Positions 34,386 to 42,385 of a stretch of 42,385 nt of DNA are shown piece by piece (position 1 is the stretch's first letter; each line of letters starts with the position of its first letter). The notes beneath the pieces were generated by a model. The model made no database searches and was not told the DNA's origin. It saw nothing but the letters and a program-made list of their open reading frames with translations. The stretch is from Bacteroidaceae bacterium. Lineage in GTDB: Bacteria; Bacteroidota; Bacteroidia; Bacteroidales; Bacteroidaceae. The position numbers and the translations under genes were made by a program. The DNA lies in assembly GCA_017556585.1 (NCBI GenBank), contig JAFYMP010000068.1, positions 1 to 42,385 of the forward strand, given 5' to 3'.

Positions 34386-34393
34386 TACCTTTG
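34386..34393 (+). promoter_or_regulatory. Promoter -7 box of the prs transcript
   Basis: TACCTTTG is a full -7 consensus, 41 bases before the prs ATG. The upstream box is not distinct. Confidence 0.55.
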
Positions 34394-34434
34394 CATACCT
34401 TATTTAAAAGAACTATAAACAACAAGTTTTCTGT

Positions 34435-35382
34435 ATGGATTTAAGAAATTATTTCCTTGTCTTCTGCGGTACAAATACAATGTACTTAGCAAAAGAGATA
34501 TGTGATCATCTTAAGTGTCCACTTGGACAGATGAATGTTACACATTTCGCCGACGGTGAGTTTGCAGTCTCTTACGAAGAGTCTATCCGTGGCGCCGATG
34601 TATTCCTGGTACAATCCACTTATCCTTCATCTGACAATCTGATGGAACTGTTATTGATGGTAGATGCTGCAAAACGCGCCTCAGCAAAAAGCATCAACGC
34701 AGTTATCCCCTATTTTGGTTGGGCCAGACAAGATAGAAAAGATAAGCCACGTGTATCAATAGGTGCCAAATTAGTAGCCGATTTACTTAGCACTGCAGGC
34801 ATAGACCGCCTTATCACAATGGACCTGCACGCAGATCAGATACAGGGTTTCTTCAATGTACCGGTAGATCATCTATATGCATCAATGGTATTTGTGCCAT
34901 ACATTGAAAGCTTAAAACTTGATGAACTTGTTATTGCAGCTCCCGACGTAGGTGGAAGTAAACGCGCCAGCGCATACGCAAAATACCTTGACGTGCCATT
35001 GGTACTCTGCCAAAAGACACGTTCACGCGCCAACGTAGTAGATGATATCAAAATCATTGGCGATGTAGCAGGCAAAAACGTAATTGTAATAGACGATATA
35101 GTAGATACCGCAGGTACTATCTGTAAAGCTGCCGATGTAATGAAAGAGGCAGGTGCAAAATCCGTTCGCGCCATAGCTTCACACTGTGTAATGAGTGGTA
35201 ATGCTCCTATTCGCGTTGATGAATCACAATTAGAGGAGATTGTATTTACCAACAGCATACCTTACAAGAACCCAATACCTTGTAAAAAGCTGAAACAGAT
35301 TTCAGTTGCGGAAATGTTTGCTGAAACCATCAATCGCGTAATAACAAATGAATCAATCAGTTCACAGTACGTAATTAAATAG
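34435..35382 (+). CDS. prs: Ribose-phosphate pyrophosphokinase (PRPP synthetase)
   Basis: This 315-residue cytoplasmic enzyme makes PRPP from ribose 5-phosphate and ATP for nucleotide, His and Trp synthesis. Family motifs are FADGEFAVSYEESIRGADVF, IPYFGWARQDRKDKPR (ATP-binding flexible loop), TMDLHADQIQGFFNVPVDHL and the PRPP loop VIVIDDIVDTAGTI. Length is normal. It is followed after nine bases by a thioredoxin-like lipoprotein gene, likely in the same transcript. Confidence 0.95.
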   Translation: MDLRNYFLVFCGTNTMYLAKEICDHLKCPLGQMNVTHFADGEFAVSYEESIRGADVFLVQSTYPSSDNLMELLLMVDAAKRASAKSINAVIPYFGWARQDRKDKPRVSIGAKLVADLLSTAGIDRLITMDLHADQIQGFFNVPVDHLYASMVFVPYIESLKLDELVIAAPDVGGSKRASAYAKYLDVPLVLCQKTRSRANVVDDIKIIGDVAGKNVIVIDDIVDTAGTICKAADVMKEAGAKSVRAIASHCVMSGNAPIRVDESQLEEIVFTNSIPYKNPIPCKKLKQISVAEMFAETINRVITNESISSQYVIK

Positions 35383-35391
35383 ATAAAGAAT

Positions 35392-36483
35392 ATGAAAAAG
35401 TTATTTTTATTATCATTGGTAACTTTATTGTTCACTGCTTGCAGTAGTAACAGCTATAAAGTAAACGGTAAGATATATGGTATTGCAGACGATGCTACCA
35501 TTATGCTTTTCCACATAGAAGATGGTGAATTAGCCATAATGGACTCAACCAAAGTATCTGGAGAATCTTTCTCATTTAGCGGAAAGACCGATACTTGTCA
35601 AGTTGCAATGCTCTCATTCTCAGTAGATGGTATTCAGTCAAATTCATGCACATTCTTCCTTGAACCAGGCAACATTAAAATTGAATATGCCAATGGAATG
35701 CAGAATGTAAGCGGAACATACGTAAACGAACAGTTCCAGATATTCTATGACAAGAGTACTGAAATGAACGAACGCGCTACTGCTATTGAAATGGAAATGC
35801 AACGTGCAGAAACGGAAGCAGACATGGAATCTGCATACAAAAAAATGGAAGAACTTCAGTATGAATTCATAGACATAATTAGAGCAAGTATTCTAAACAA
35901 CACAGACAATGTATTCGGTTTACAGCAGCTATTAGAATCTTACGATATGTTTGAACCTGAAGAACTTATGGAATTCATCGTAAAGATGGAACCTGTATTT
36001 GGTACAAACGAAAGTTTTGTTGCACTTTCAGATTATGTAAAAAGTCAGATTAACCTGACAATCGGTAACAAATACATCGATTTTGAAGCTGAAATGCTTG
36101 GTGCCGATGGCAAGAAAGTTAAGCTTTCTGATTACGTAGCAAAGAACGAATTGGTTCTCATAGATTTCTGGGCAAGCTGGTGTGGTCCATGTCGCAGAGA
36201 AATCCCTACTCTGAAAGAGGCATACGCAAAATGGCATTCTAAAGGCTTTGAGATTGTCAGCGTATCTGTAGATGCAAACAGAAGTGATTGGGAGAATGCT
36301 GTAGCAGAAGAAAAAATGTCTTGGATTCAGCTTTTAGACGATGATTCAGAAACAGGGCCTGCAACTCTTTATGGAGTTATGACCATCCCTACTACATACC
36401 TTGTAAATAAAGAAGGTGTGATTATAGAAAAGAATCTTCGTGGCTCAGCTGTAGAAGAAGCATTGCAGAAATACTTGAAGTAA
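35392..36483 (+). CDS. TlpA-like thioredoxin-fold lipoprotein with DUF4369-type N-terminus
   Basis: This 363-residue protein is exported as a lipoprotein: MKKLFLLSLVTLLFTAC has its lipidated Cys at 17. Residues 22-110 look like the beta-rich DUF4369 domain common in Bacteroidota; 115-215 is a helical linker; 225-363 is a thioredoxin fold with WCGPC (C264, C267) and the cis-Pro loop MTIPTTYLV. It should act as a periplasmic thiol-disulfide reductase or resolve disulfides in haem or cytochrome maturation. It lies nine bases after prs and ends at a strong terminator. Confidence 0.9.
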   Translation: MKKLFLLSLVTLLFTACSSNSYKVNGKIYGIADDATIMLFHIEDGELAIMDSTKVSGESFSFSGKTDTCQVAMLSFSVDGIQSNSCTFFLEPGNIKIEYANGMQNVSGTYVNEQFQIFYDKSTEMNERATAIEMEMQRAETEADMESAYKKMEELQYEFIDIIRASILNNTDNVFGLQQLLESYDMFEPEELMEFIVKMEPVFGTNESFVALSDYVKSQINLTIGNKYIDFEAEMLGADGKKVKLSDYVAKNELVLIDFWASWCGPCRREIPTLKEAYAKWHSKGFEIVSVSVDANRSDWENAVAEEKMSWIQLLDDDSETGPATLYGVMTIPTTYLVNKEGVIIEKNLRGSAVEEALQKYLK

Positions 36484-36508
36484 CCAACATAAACAAATCA
36501 ATACATAT

Positions 36509-36546
36509 ATAGAGTAGAGTGCCAATGTGCCCTACTCTATTTTTTT
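36509..36546 (+). terminator. Terminator after the thioredoxin-like lipoprotein gene
   Basis: ATAGAGTAG (36509-36517) pairs with CTACTCTAT (36532-36540) and is followed by seven T. It closes the prs transcript. Confidence 0.88.
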
Positions 36547-36563
36547 ATAGTTATAGCTACCTC

Positions 36564-36607
36564 TAAAAAAAATAATTGACCGATTGGAAAACACCAACCG
36601 GTCAATT
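36564..36607 (-). terminator. Terminator after the glycogen phosphorylase gene
   Basis: AATTGACCG (36574-36582) pairs with CGGTCAATT (36599-36607), with TTGG/CCAA inside. On the minus strand it runs into ATTATTTTTTTT, 24 bases past the glgP stop. Confidence 0.85.
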
Positions 36608-36630
36608 ACTATCAATATAATTAGTCTTAA

Positions 36631-39192
36631 TCAATAAAACCACTTAACATAGCAGAAGTCCTGTCTATGAGGCAGTTCTGCATTCTTTGGATACATTCTG
36701 TAGCAAACTTTGAACTGACCGGCCTCATCGTTTTTGGCAGTACATTCAAATGTATAGAGATTACCTTCACGCTTAACCAAATTCAATGGTTCTACGCTTA
36801 CAATCTTCTCCTTACCATCAACATTTGCAACAGTAACCATTTCTATACCTACAGCATCTTCCAGTCCCTTTTCGTCAACCACATATCTAACTTTATATGG
36901 TTTACCGCTTTCAAACTGCCCCTGCTGAATACATTCGCTCTTTTCAGAAGAAACTATCTCTATAGAATCCCAACGCTCTGCCACAATCTCTTTCCACAAT
37001 GCAATCTCCTTTGCTTTTGCAAAATTATTCTGCATAAGATCTTTTGCACGATTTGCCATCTTGCAGTAGAACTTATCATAATAATCGTCCAACTGACGTT
37101 TCATTGTGTAGTGAGGAGCTATCTGAGCCATTGAATTCTTCATAACCTTAACCCACTCTTCAGACAAACCCTCTTCGTTCTGTGAGTAATAGAGAGGAAC
37201 TATTTCGTTTTCAAGCAAGCTATAGATAGTAGCAGCATCCAACTGATCCTGATAAGCCTGATTCTGATAAGTACGTTTATCGGTCAATGCCCAACCGGCA
37301 CCCTTACGATAACCTTCGTACCACCAACCATCAAGCACTGAGAAGTTTACAACACCATTCATCAGAGCCTTTTCACCAGATGTACCAGATGCCTCAAGTG
37401 GACGAGTTGGGGTATTCAACCAAATATCAACACCAGAAACAAGACGACGAGCTAAACGCATATCGTAGTTTTCCAGGAAGATAATCTTACCCAAGAACTC
37501 CGGACGGCGTGAAATATCAATAATCTTCTTTATAAGTCCCTGACCTGCGCCATCATGTGGATGAGCCTTACCGGTAAACAAGAACTGAACAGGATATTCA
37601 GGATTATTAACAATCTTAGCCAAACGATCCAAATCGGTAAACAACAGATGCGCACGCTTGTATGTAGCAAAACGACGACCGAAACCAATAATCAGAGCAT
37701 TTGGATTGATCTTCTGCATCAAAGAGACAATTCTTGAAGGATCTCCCTGGTTCTTCAACCAAGTTTCGCGGAAAGAGTTACGAATATATTCAACCAATTT
37801 CTCCTTCAGTTGCTTGTGAGTATCCCAAACCACCTTATCAGGAACATTATAGATAGCCTCCCAGATATTCTGGTTTGACTGATCGCTCATAAAGTTCTTA
37901 TCGAAATACTTAGCATATAGTGAAGTCCATTCAGAAGCAGCCCAAGTAGGCATGTGAACACCATTTGTTACATAACCAACATGACTTTCCTGTGGATAAT
38001 AACCCTTCCATATACCTGAGAACATATCTTTTGAAACCTCACCGTGCAACCAGCTTACACCGTTAACCTCTTGACAAGTGTTACAAGCAAATGTTGACAT
38101 ACAGAAACGTTCGTTAGCATCGCCCGGGTTAGTTCTACCCATATCCATCAACTCATTCCAGCTAATACCCAACTGCTGTGCATAGCCACTCATATATTTA
38201 CCAAACAGACCTTCGTCAAAATAGTCGTGACCTGCAGGTACAGGAGTATGAACAGTGTAGAGTGAAGATGCACGAACCACCTCCATAGCTTGGTTGAATG
38301 ACAATCCCTGTTTAATATAAGATGTCAGTCTGTAAAGGTTACACAAAGCTGCATGACCTTCGTTGCAATGATAGATATCTTTCTTTATGCCAAGAGCCTC
38401 TAAAGTAAGCATACCGCCTATACCCAAAAGAATCTCCTGTTTCAAACGATTTTCCCAATCGCCACCATACAACTGAGATGTAATAGGACGATCGTATTCG
38501 CTATTCATTTCATTATCAGTATCAAGCAGATACAAAGGCACTCTACCTACGTTTACACGCCAAACAGAGGCATAAACAGTATAATTGATAAATGGAACAG
38601 CTACAGTGAGAGGCTGTCCGTTAGCATCCATTACTCTGTCTATTGGAAGACTCTGGAAGTTTTGGGCTTCATAGTTTGCAATCTGCTGTCCATCCATTGA
38701 AAGGCTCTGTGTAAAGTAACCGTGACGATACAAGAAACCTACCGCACACATATCAACATTACTATCAGAAGCCTCTTTCAAATAGTCACCAGCCAATACA
38801 CCAAGACCACCTGAATAAATCTTAAGAACGTGTGTCAAACCATATTCCATACAGAAATATGCCACTGACGGACGGTTTGCATTTGGTTTTGTATCTATAT
38901 AAGCACGGAATTTGTCATATACAGAATTCATTTTCTCCAAAAGAGCTGAATCCTGTGACAGTTCCTCTAATCTTTCATAATTAATTCTTTCCAGCATCAA
39001 CACCGGGTTATGGCCAACCTTTGACCATAGTTCAGGGTCTATATCCCTAAACAAATTCTTGCAATCCTGGTTCCAAACCCACCAGATATTACGAGCCATC
39101 TCTTCCAACTTTCCTAATGCCTCAGGAACGCTGGGCTTAACAATAATCTCACGCCAATTCGGCACATTTGCTTTACTAGCTTGAATTTTCAT
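36631..39192 (-). CDS. glgP: Alpha-glucan (glycogen) phosphorylase, GT35
   Basis: This 853-residue PLP enzyme releases glucose 1-phosphate from glycogen or maltodextrin. It belongs to the shorter bacterial/archaeal branch: residues 15-115 are a DUF3417-like N-terminal domain ([20 protein letters not shown]), and the catalytic part carries [18 protein letters not shown] and the PLP-lysine segment [23 protein letters not shown] beta-rich C-terminal extension of about 130 residues follows. It lies 28 bases downstream of the glycogen synthase gene on the same strand, forming a glycogen metabolism operon. Confidence 0.94.
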   Translation of the reverse strand: MKIQASKANVPNWREIIVKPSVPEALGKLEEMARNIWWVWNQDCKNLFRDIDPELWSKVGHNPVLMLERINYERLEELSQDSALLEKMNSVYDKFRAYIDTKPNANRPSVAYFCMEYGLTHVLKIYSGGLGVLAGDYLKEASDSNVDMCAVGFLYRHGYFTQSLSMDGQQIANYEAQNFQSLPIDRVMDANGQPLTVAVPFINYTVYASVWRVNVGRVPLYLLDTDNEMNSEYDRPITSQLYGGDWENRLKQEILLGIGGMLTLEALGIKKDIYHCNEGHAALCNLYRLTSYIKQGLSFNQAMEVVRASSLYTVHTPVPAGHDYFDEGLFGKYMSGYAQQLGISWNELMDMGRTNPGDANERFCMSTFACNTCQEVNGVSWLHGEVSKDMFSGIWKGYYPQESHVGYVTNGVHMPTWAASEWTSLYAKYFDKNFMSDQSNQNIWEAIYNVPDKVVWDTHKQLKEKLVEYIRNSFRETWLKNQGDPSRIVSLMQKINPNALIIGFGRRFATYKRAHLLFTDLDRLAKIVNNPEYPVQFLFTGKAHPHDGAGQGLIKKIIDISRRPEFLGKIIFLENYDMRLARRLVSGVDIWLNTPTRPLEASGTSGEKALMNGVVNFSVLDGWWYEGYRKGAGWALTDKRTYQNQAYQDQLDAATIYSLLENEIVPLYYSQNEEGLSEEWVKVMKNSMAQIAPHYTMKRQLDDYYDKFYCKMANRAKDLMQNNFAKAKEIALWKEIVAERWDSIEIVSSEKSECIQQGQFESGKPYKVRYVVDEKGLEDAVGIEMVTVANVDGKEKIVSVEPLNLVKREGNLYTFECTAKNDEAGQFKVCYRMYPKNAELPHRQDFCYVKWFY

Positions 39193-39220
39193 CTTACTTT
39201 TTTAAAATATTAATATAGTG

Positions 39221-40885
39221 TTACTTCTTTTTACTCTTAGTTACAGCTATCTTGTAGGCCTTTTCATAATAAGTTATAAAATTGGTCCACAAGGCTTTTT
39301 CTGCTATTGCACTTGCTGCATCACGAATTTTCTCTCTCTTTTCAGCCGACAACTGTAACCAGTATATCATAGCCTCTTTTATCTGTAACGCTGCTTCTAT
39401 GTAGTTGTTGTCAGTACGATGTACCACCTCAACACCATCTTTAAGCATCGCATATCTCTTTTTAATACTGTTCACCCACAGACCAAACCCGGCCAAATCG
39501 GTAGTGATTGTTGGTACGTGAAAAGCAGCACTCTCTAACGGGGTATAACCCCAAGGTTCATAATACGACGGATATAGTGCCAAATCCTGTCCTATCAACA
39601 AATCGTAGTATGACATATTAAATATACCATCCTTACCATCCAAATAGCAAGGCACCAATATAACTTTAATATTATCATTCTTTTCGTTTCTGAAACCGGC
39701 AGCCGCAATGGCATTCAACAATCTGTCATCGCGCATATTATGCAACCAGTGAGTAATAACCGGAGTTACAAGTTGCTCTACACACTTAGTTTTAGAAGAC
39801 AATCTCTCCTGTAAATCCATTCTGGGTTCCTGTACCCATCCCGGAACATTTATATATGCTAAAACATTATGACCGGATATGCGTTCATCATCGCGCAACT
39901 GTTTAAGCGATTCAATAAACAGATCAAGTCCCTTGTTTCGGAACTCATAACGTCCGCCTATGCCTACTATCGTAGTATCATCTGCAAAAGTAGCACCTGT
40001 CAGTCTGTTAGCAACAGAAAGCAGTTTTTTTCTTGCAGCCTTACGTTTTTTATCAAACTGCGCCGGTGTTGATGGCAGAAAGCCATTCTCAAAACCATTC
40101 ACTGTAACAACATCCGGAGTCTTATCCAAAAGCTGAGTACATTCACGCGCAGTCAAATCACTAACAGTAGTAAAACAATCCACTCTATGAGCTGTCTGCT
40201 TTTCTATGGAATGTTTTGACTCCATATTCAGTTCACAAGCCATCTGGTCACCATTGTAACCTTCAAAATATTCGTATAGCTGTTTGTTATTACCACATAT
40301 AGATCTACCTATAGAAGTGGCATGTGTAGTAAACAATGTAGCTACTTGTGGAATAAAATGCTTAATGAACAGAGCGCCCAAACCTGTCATCCATTCATGA
40401 GCATGATATATTACAGTACTATCTTCATTCAGATAAAAATTGTAGAAACTCTTAACAGCCATAGCTGCAGCGTATGAAAACATAGAGGCTTCATCGTAAT
40501 CTCCGTATGAATGCAGAGAATCCACCTGAAACAGATCCCAAGCCTGACTGTAAATATCGTTCTTATATTTATAATAAGGTGTAGAATCCACCAAAAAAGC
40601 TAATGGCTTTCCGGGAATATTCCATCTACCAACCTTTACCACCATCCCCTCTGTTTCAAAGACATTTTTCTGCCAATCTGCAAAAATCTTATCATCTTCT
40701 ATAAAAAGAGGATTGTTGTTATAATCAACAAACAACGGCCCTATATAGACCAATGTCGCATCAGTACGTTCTTGAAGTGTTTTTGCTTGTGTGGAAAGAA
40801 CTGTATATATTCCACCAACTTTATTACAAACTTCCCAACTGATTGAAAATAAGTAATTTGGCTTCCGTATATTATTTTTCATCAT
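39221..40885 (-). CDS. Glycogen synthase, GT3 (eukaryotic-like) family
   Basis: This 554-residue protein transfers glucose from a sugar nucleotide to glycogen. It is of the GT3 type, shared by animals, fungi and Bacteroidota, rather than the bacterial GlgA type: SWEVCNKVGGIYTVL near the N-terminus, YHAHEWMTGLGALF, FTTHATSIGRSI, and the C-terminal PSYYEPWGYTPLESAAF with the two catalytic glutamates. The start at 40885 was chosen because the -7 box at 40906-40913 overlaps the ATG region of the longer frame (40918); the adjacent ATG at 40882 is equally possible. It is first in the operon with glgP. Confidence 0.93.
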   Translation of the reverse strand: MMKNNIRKPNYLFSISWEVCNKVGGIYTVLSTQAKTLQERTDATLVYIGPLFVDYNNNPLFIEDDKIFADWQKNVFETEGMVVKVGRWNIPGKPLAFLVDSTPYYKYKNDIYSQAWDLFQVDSLHSYGDYDEASMFSYAAAMAVKSFYNFYLNEDSTVIYHAHEWMTGLGALFIKHFIPQVATLFTTHATSIGRSICGNNKQLYEYFEGYNGDQMACELNMESKHSIEKQTAHRVDCFTTVSDLTARECTQLLDKTPDVVTVNGFENGFLPSTPAQFDKKRKAARKKLLSVANRLTGATFADDTTIVGIGGRYEFRNKGLDLFIESLKQLRDDERISGHNVLAYINVPGWVQEPRMDLQERLSSKTKCVEQLVTPVITHWLHNMRDDRLLNAIAAAGFRNEKNDNIKVILVPCYLDGKDGIFNMSYYDLLIGQDLALYPSYYEPWGYTPLESAAFHVPTITTDLAGFGLWVNSIKKRYAMLKDGVEVVHRTDNNYIEAALQIKEAMIYWLQLSAEKREKIRDAASAIAEKALWTNFITYYEKAYKIAVTKSKKK

Positions 40886-40905
40886 TAAATTCAATAAACA
40901 GAGCG

Positions 40906-40913
40906 CAAAATTA
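40906..40913 (-). promoter_or_regulatory. -7 box of the glycogen operon
   Basis: The minus strand reads TAATTTTG, a full match, 21 bases before the ATG at 40885. It sits inside the longer reading frame and so fixes the start downstream. Confidence 0.65.
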
Positions 40914-40974
40914 CTCATAAAGTGGCTAATAATCTAATCTATTAACACACTTTATAAAGTTTTTTTTCAACAAT

Positions 40975-42384
40975 TTACTCTACAACCGCAATTTTTTCCT
41001 CAATTCTATTCCTATAAACTCTTTTACTGGTATTACTTATTGCCACAATATCTATTATATTCACCAATTTTATTTCCAATTTTTCCAATAAATAAAAATA
41101 AAACTCAGTATTACTAAAATAGACATTTTGTCGTTGAAAATACATCTTTAGTTCCACATAAGAAACTTCTAAATCGTGTTCTATTACACGTCTTGTCTTA
41201 GCATCTATCTTAGTATCTTCTGACAGATCCTTTAAAATCTGATATGAAGGTGTATTTGCAAATAATTTGTTACAATAATCAAATACTTCATCTTTTGACG
41301 ATTCATATGAAATAGCACCTATTTTCTCTCTACTTAAATCCTCATTAAGCTTTATATAATATTTCAAAGTCTCTTTTGCTCGCTTTTGGATAACTATAAT
41401 TAAAATAAACAGAATAATTAAAGCAGTCGTAACGGCAATAACAATTACCAAAGTCCTAAAATGATTCATATCGTTTTGGAGCAGCGTTTTAGCATGTTCA
41501 TACATAACATCTGAAACATCTGTAGAATTTCTCAATGAATATATAGAATCCAACATTTCATTATGCAACGACATATATTTAGAAGACTCTGTATAATTAC
41601 CTTTTAAAGCATAAATTTCCGATAAATCTTCGTAAACAGAACAAATTGTATAAAGCTCTTCGCCACTATCCAATGCCTTCAAATAGTAAGACATAGCAGA
41701 ATCTATCATTTCACTATCTTTATATATATCAGCCTTCAGCGAATATGATGCCTCTTTTGATGTTGAGTTTCCTCTTAAATTACAATTTAAATAATGGAGT
41801 GCAGAATCAACTTGGTTATCATTATAATAGAATATTGCAGCTAATTGGTAATAAGATTCTTCAACACAAAAGTCAGATAAATAATCATTATTTAGAGCTT
41901 GTTTATAAAGTTCTTTTGCTCGCTTATATTCGCCTCTATTTGAATATACCTTTGCCTTTCTAAAGTCCATGTTTGCAGCAGTAGTATAATCAAATAAAGC
42001 ACATGCATTCTTTTGACAATTTTCAAATTCTTCTACAGCCTCATCATACATAGCCTTTTTATGATAACTCAACCCCAGATTCTGTTCCGTCAACGCATAA
42101 TAACGTATTAAAGTATCGGGGAACAGATCTTTTGCTTTCAGATATGCTTCTAAAGCGGCAATATCATTTCCTTTTTCATCATATACACAACCTAATGTAT
42201 AATATGCCAATGCTGCGTAATAATCTTTCTTCCCGGTGCCATAATATGCTGTAGCTTCTAACATTAAGGAATCTGACTCCAATGGTTCATAGCACTTATA
42301 GTCTGCCTGCGTTTTAAGTACTGTATATAGCGCCTTACTACGCTCTTTCTTAGGTGTAGGCATTGCATACAGCACACTGCGCAC
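40975..42384 (-). CDS. TPR membrane protein, partial at the window edge
   Basis: The 469 visible residues lack the true N-terminus, which lies beyond the window. Residues about 1-300 are tetratricopeptide repeats (YYTLGCVYDEKGNDIAALEA, LGLSYHKKAMYDEAVEEFE, KVYSNRGEYKRAKELYKQAL). One membrane helix follows at about 325-347 (VIVIAVTTALIILFILIIVI), then a coiled coil and a helical C-terminal domain with DLEVSYVELKMYFQRQNVYF. This layout, an external TPR sensor with a TM segment and a cytosolic helical output domain, is common among Bacteroidota signalling proteins. I cannot name the output domain. It ends 89 bases before the glycogen synthase start, and the glycogen promoter separates the two. 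Confidence 0.75.
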   Translation of the reverse strand: MRSVLYAMPTPKKERSKALYTVLKTQADYKCYEPLESDSLMLEATAYYGTGKKDYYAALAYYTLGCVYDEKGNDIAALEAYLKAKDLFPDTLIRYYALTEQNLGLSYHKKAMYDEAVEEFENCQKNACALFDYTTAANMDFRKAKVYSNRGEYKRAKELYKQALNNDYLSDFCVEESYYQLAAIFYYNDNQVDSALHYLNCNLRGNSTSKEASYSLKADIYKDSEMIDSAMSYYLKALDSGEELYTICSVYEDLSEIYALKGNYTESSKYMSLHNEMLDSIYSLRNSTDVSDVMYEHAKTLLQNDMNHFRTLVIVIAVTTALIILFILIIVIQKRAKETLKYYIKLNEDLSREKIGAISYESSKDEVFDYCNKLFANTPSYQILKDLSEDTKIDAKTRRVIEHDLEVSYVELKMYFQRQNVYFSNTEFYFYLLEKLEIKLVNIIDIVAISNTSKRVYRNRIEEKIAVVE

Positions 42385-42385
42385 A

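Noticed and set aside
40886..40918. Longer start for the glycogen synthase at 40918
   Set aside because: The -7 box TAATTTTG at 40906-40913 overlaps the first codons of the longer frame.

Overview
The window looks like a chromosome segment of a Bacteroidales bacterium (Bacteroidota). Three things point there. Promoters repeatedly match the Bacteroidota consensus, a TTG/TTTG box then 19-21 bases then TAnnTTTG, with no clear Shine-Dalgarno sequences. The gene content fits (GH97 glycosidase, CcsBA fusion, TlpA/DUF4369-type lipoprotein, GT3 glycogen synthase next to an alpha-glucan phosphorylase, Bacteroidetes-type HicAB). The base composition is moderately AT-rich. I cannot name the genus from sequence alone.

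Layout. 1-86: start of a truncated gene leaving the window, possibly a transposase fragment. 248-852: hicAB toxin-antitoxin with a candidate operator inside its promoter. 1082-6687: three-gene heavy-metal RND efflux operon with a very His-rich adaptor. 6784-12401 (minus): ccsBA, an NhaC-type antiporter and an M3 peptidase lipoprotein. 12506-13807: secreted M64 metallopeptidase. 13934-14608 (minus): histidine phosphatase. 14678-21133: a CRISPR-Cas type VI-B locus. 21189-27871 (minus): triple-AAA+ ATPase, MscS channel and GH97 glycosidase in a tight run. 27997-29706: ferritin and threonine aldolase. 29766-30692: a lone tyrosine recombinase. 30744-32107 (minus): a YhhQ queuosine-precursor transporter translationally coupled to a small radical SAM protein. 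32163-33540: nitroreductase and ZIP transporter. 33609-36483: tRNA-Ala, ruvC, prs and a thioredoxin-like lipoprotein. 36631-40885 (minus): glycogen phosphorylase and synthase. 40975 to the end: a partial TPR membrane protein.

The standout is the type VI-B locus, all on the minus strand. One strong promoter (21101-21133) should drive a 634-residue protein with two C-terminal membrane helices, then cas13b (1246 aa, both HEPN RxxxxH motifs intact) 13 bases later, then an array of ten spacers and eleven repeats. The 634-residue protein does not look like the small known VI-B partners Csx27 or Csx28 and carries no HEPN motif that I can find. Its cytosolic body plus two terminal helices is a CorA-like layout. 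It is a candidate new membrane accessory of Cas13b. Other unusual points are variable spacers of 34-38 bases instead of the usual 30, a perfectly duplicated spacer, repeat variants that keep the crRNA fold on one strand only, a terminal repeat truncated by and overlapping the cas13b stop codon, and no cas1 or cas2.

The remaining genes are mostly housekeeping or metabolic. The triple-AAA+ protein next to the VI-B operon, with a decayed third ATPase module, is the second most interesting gene.
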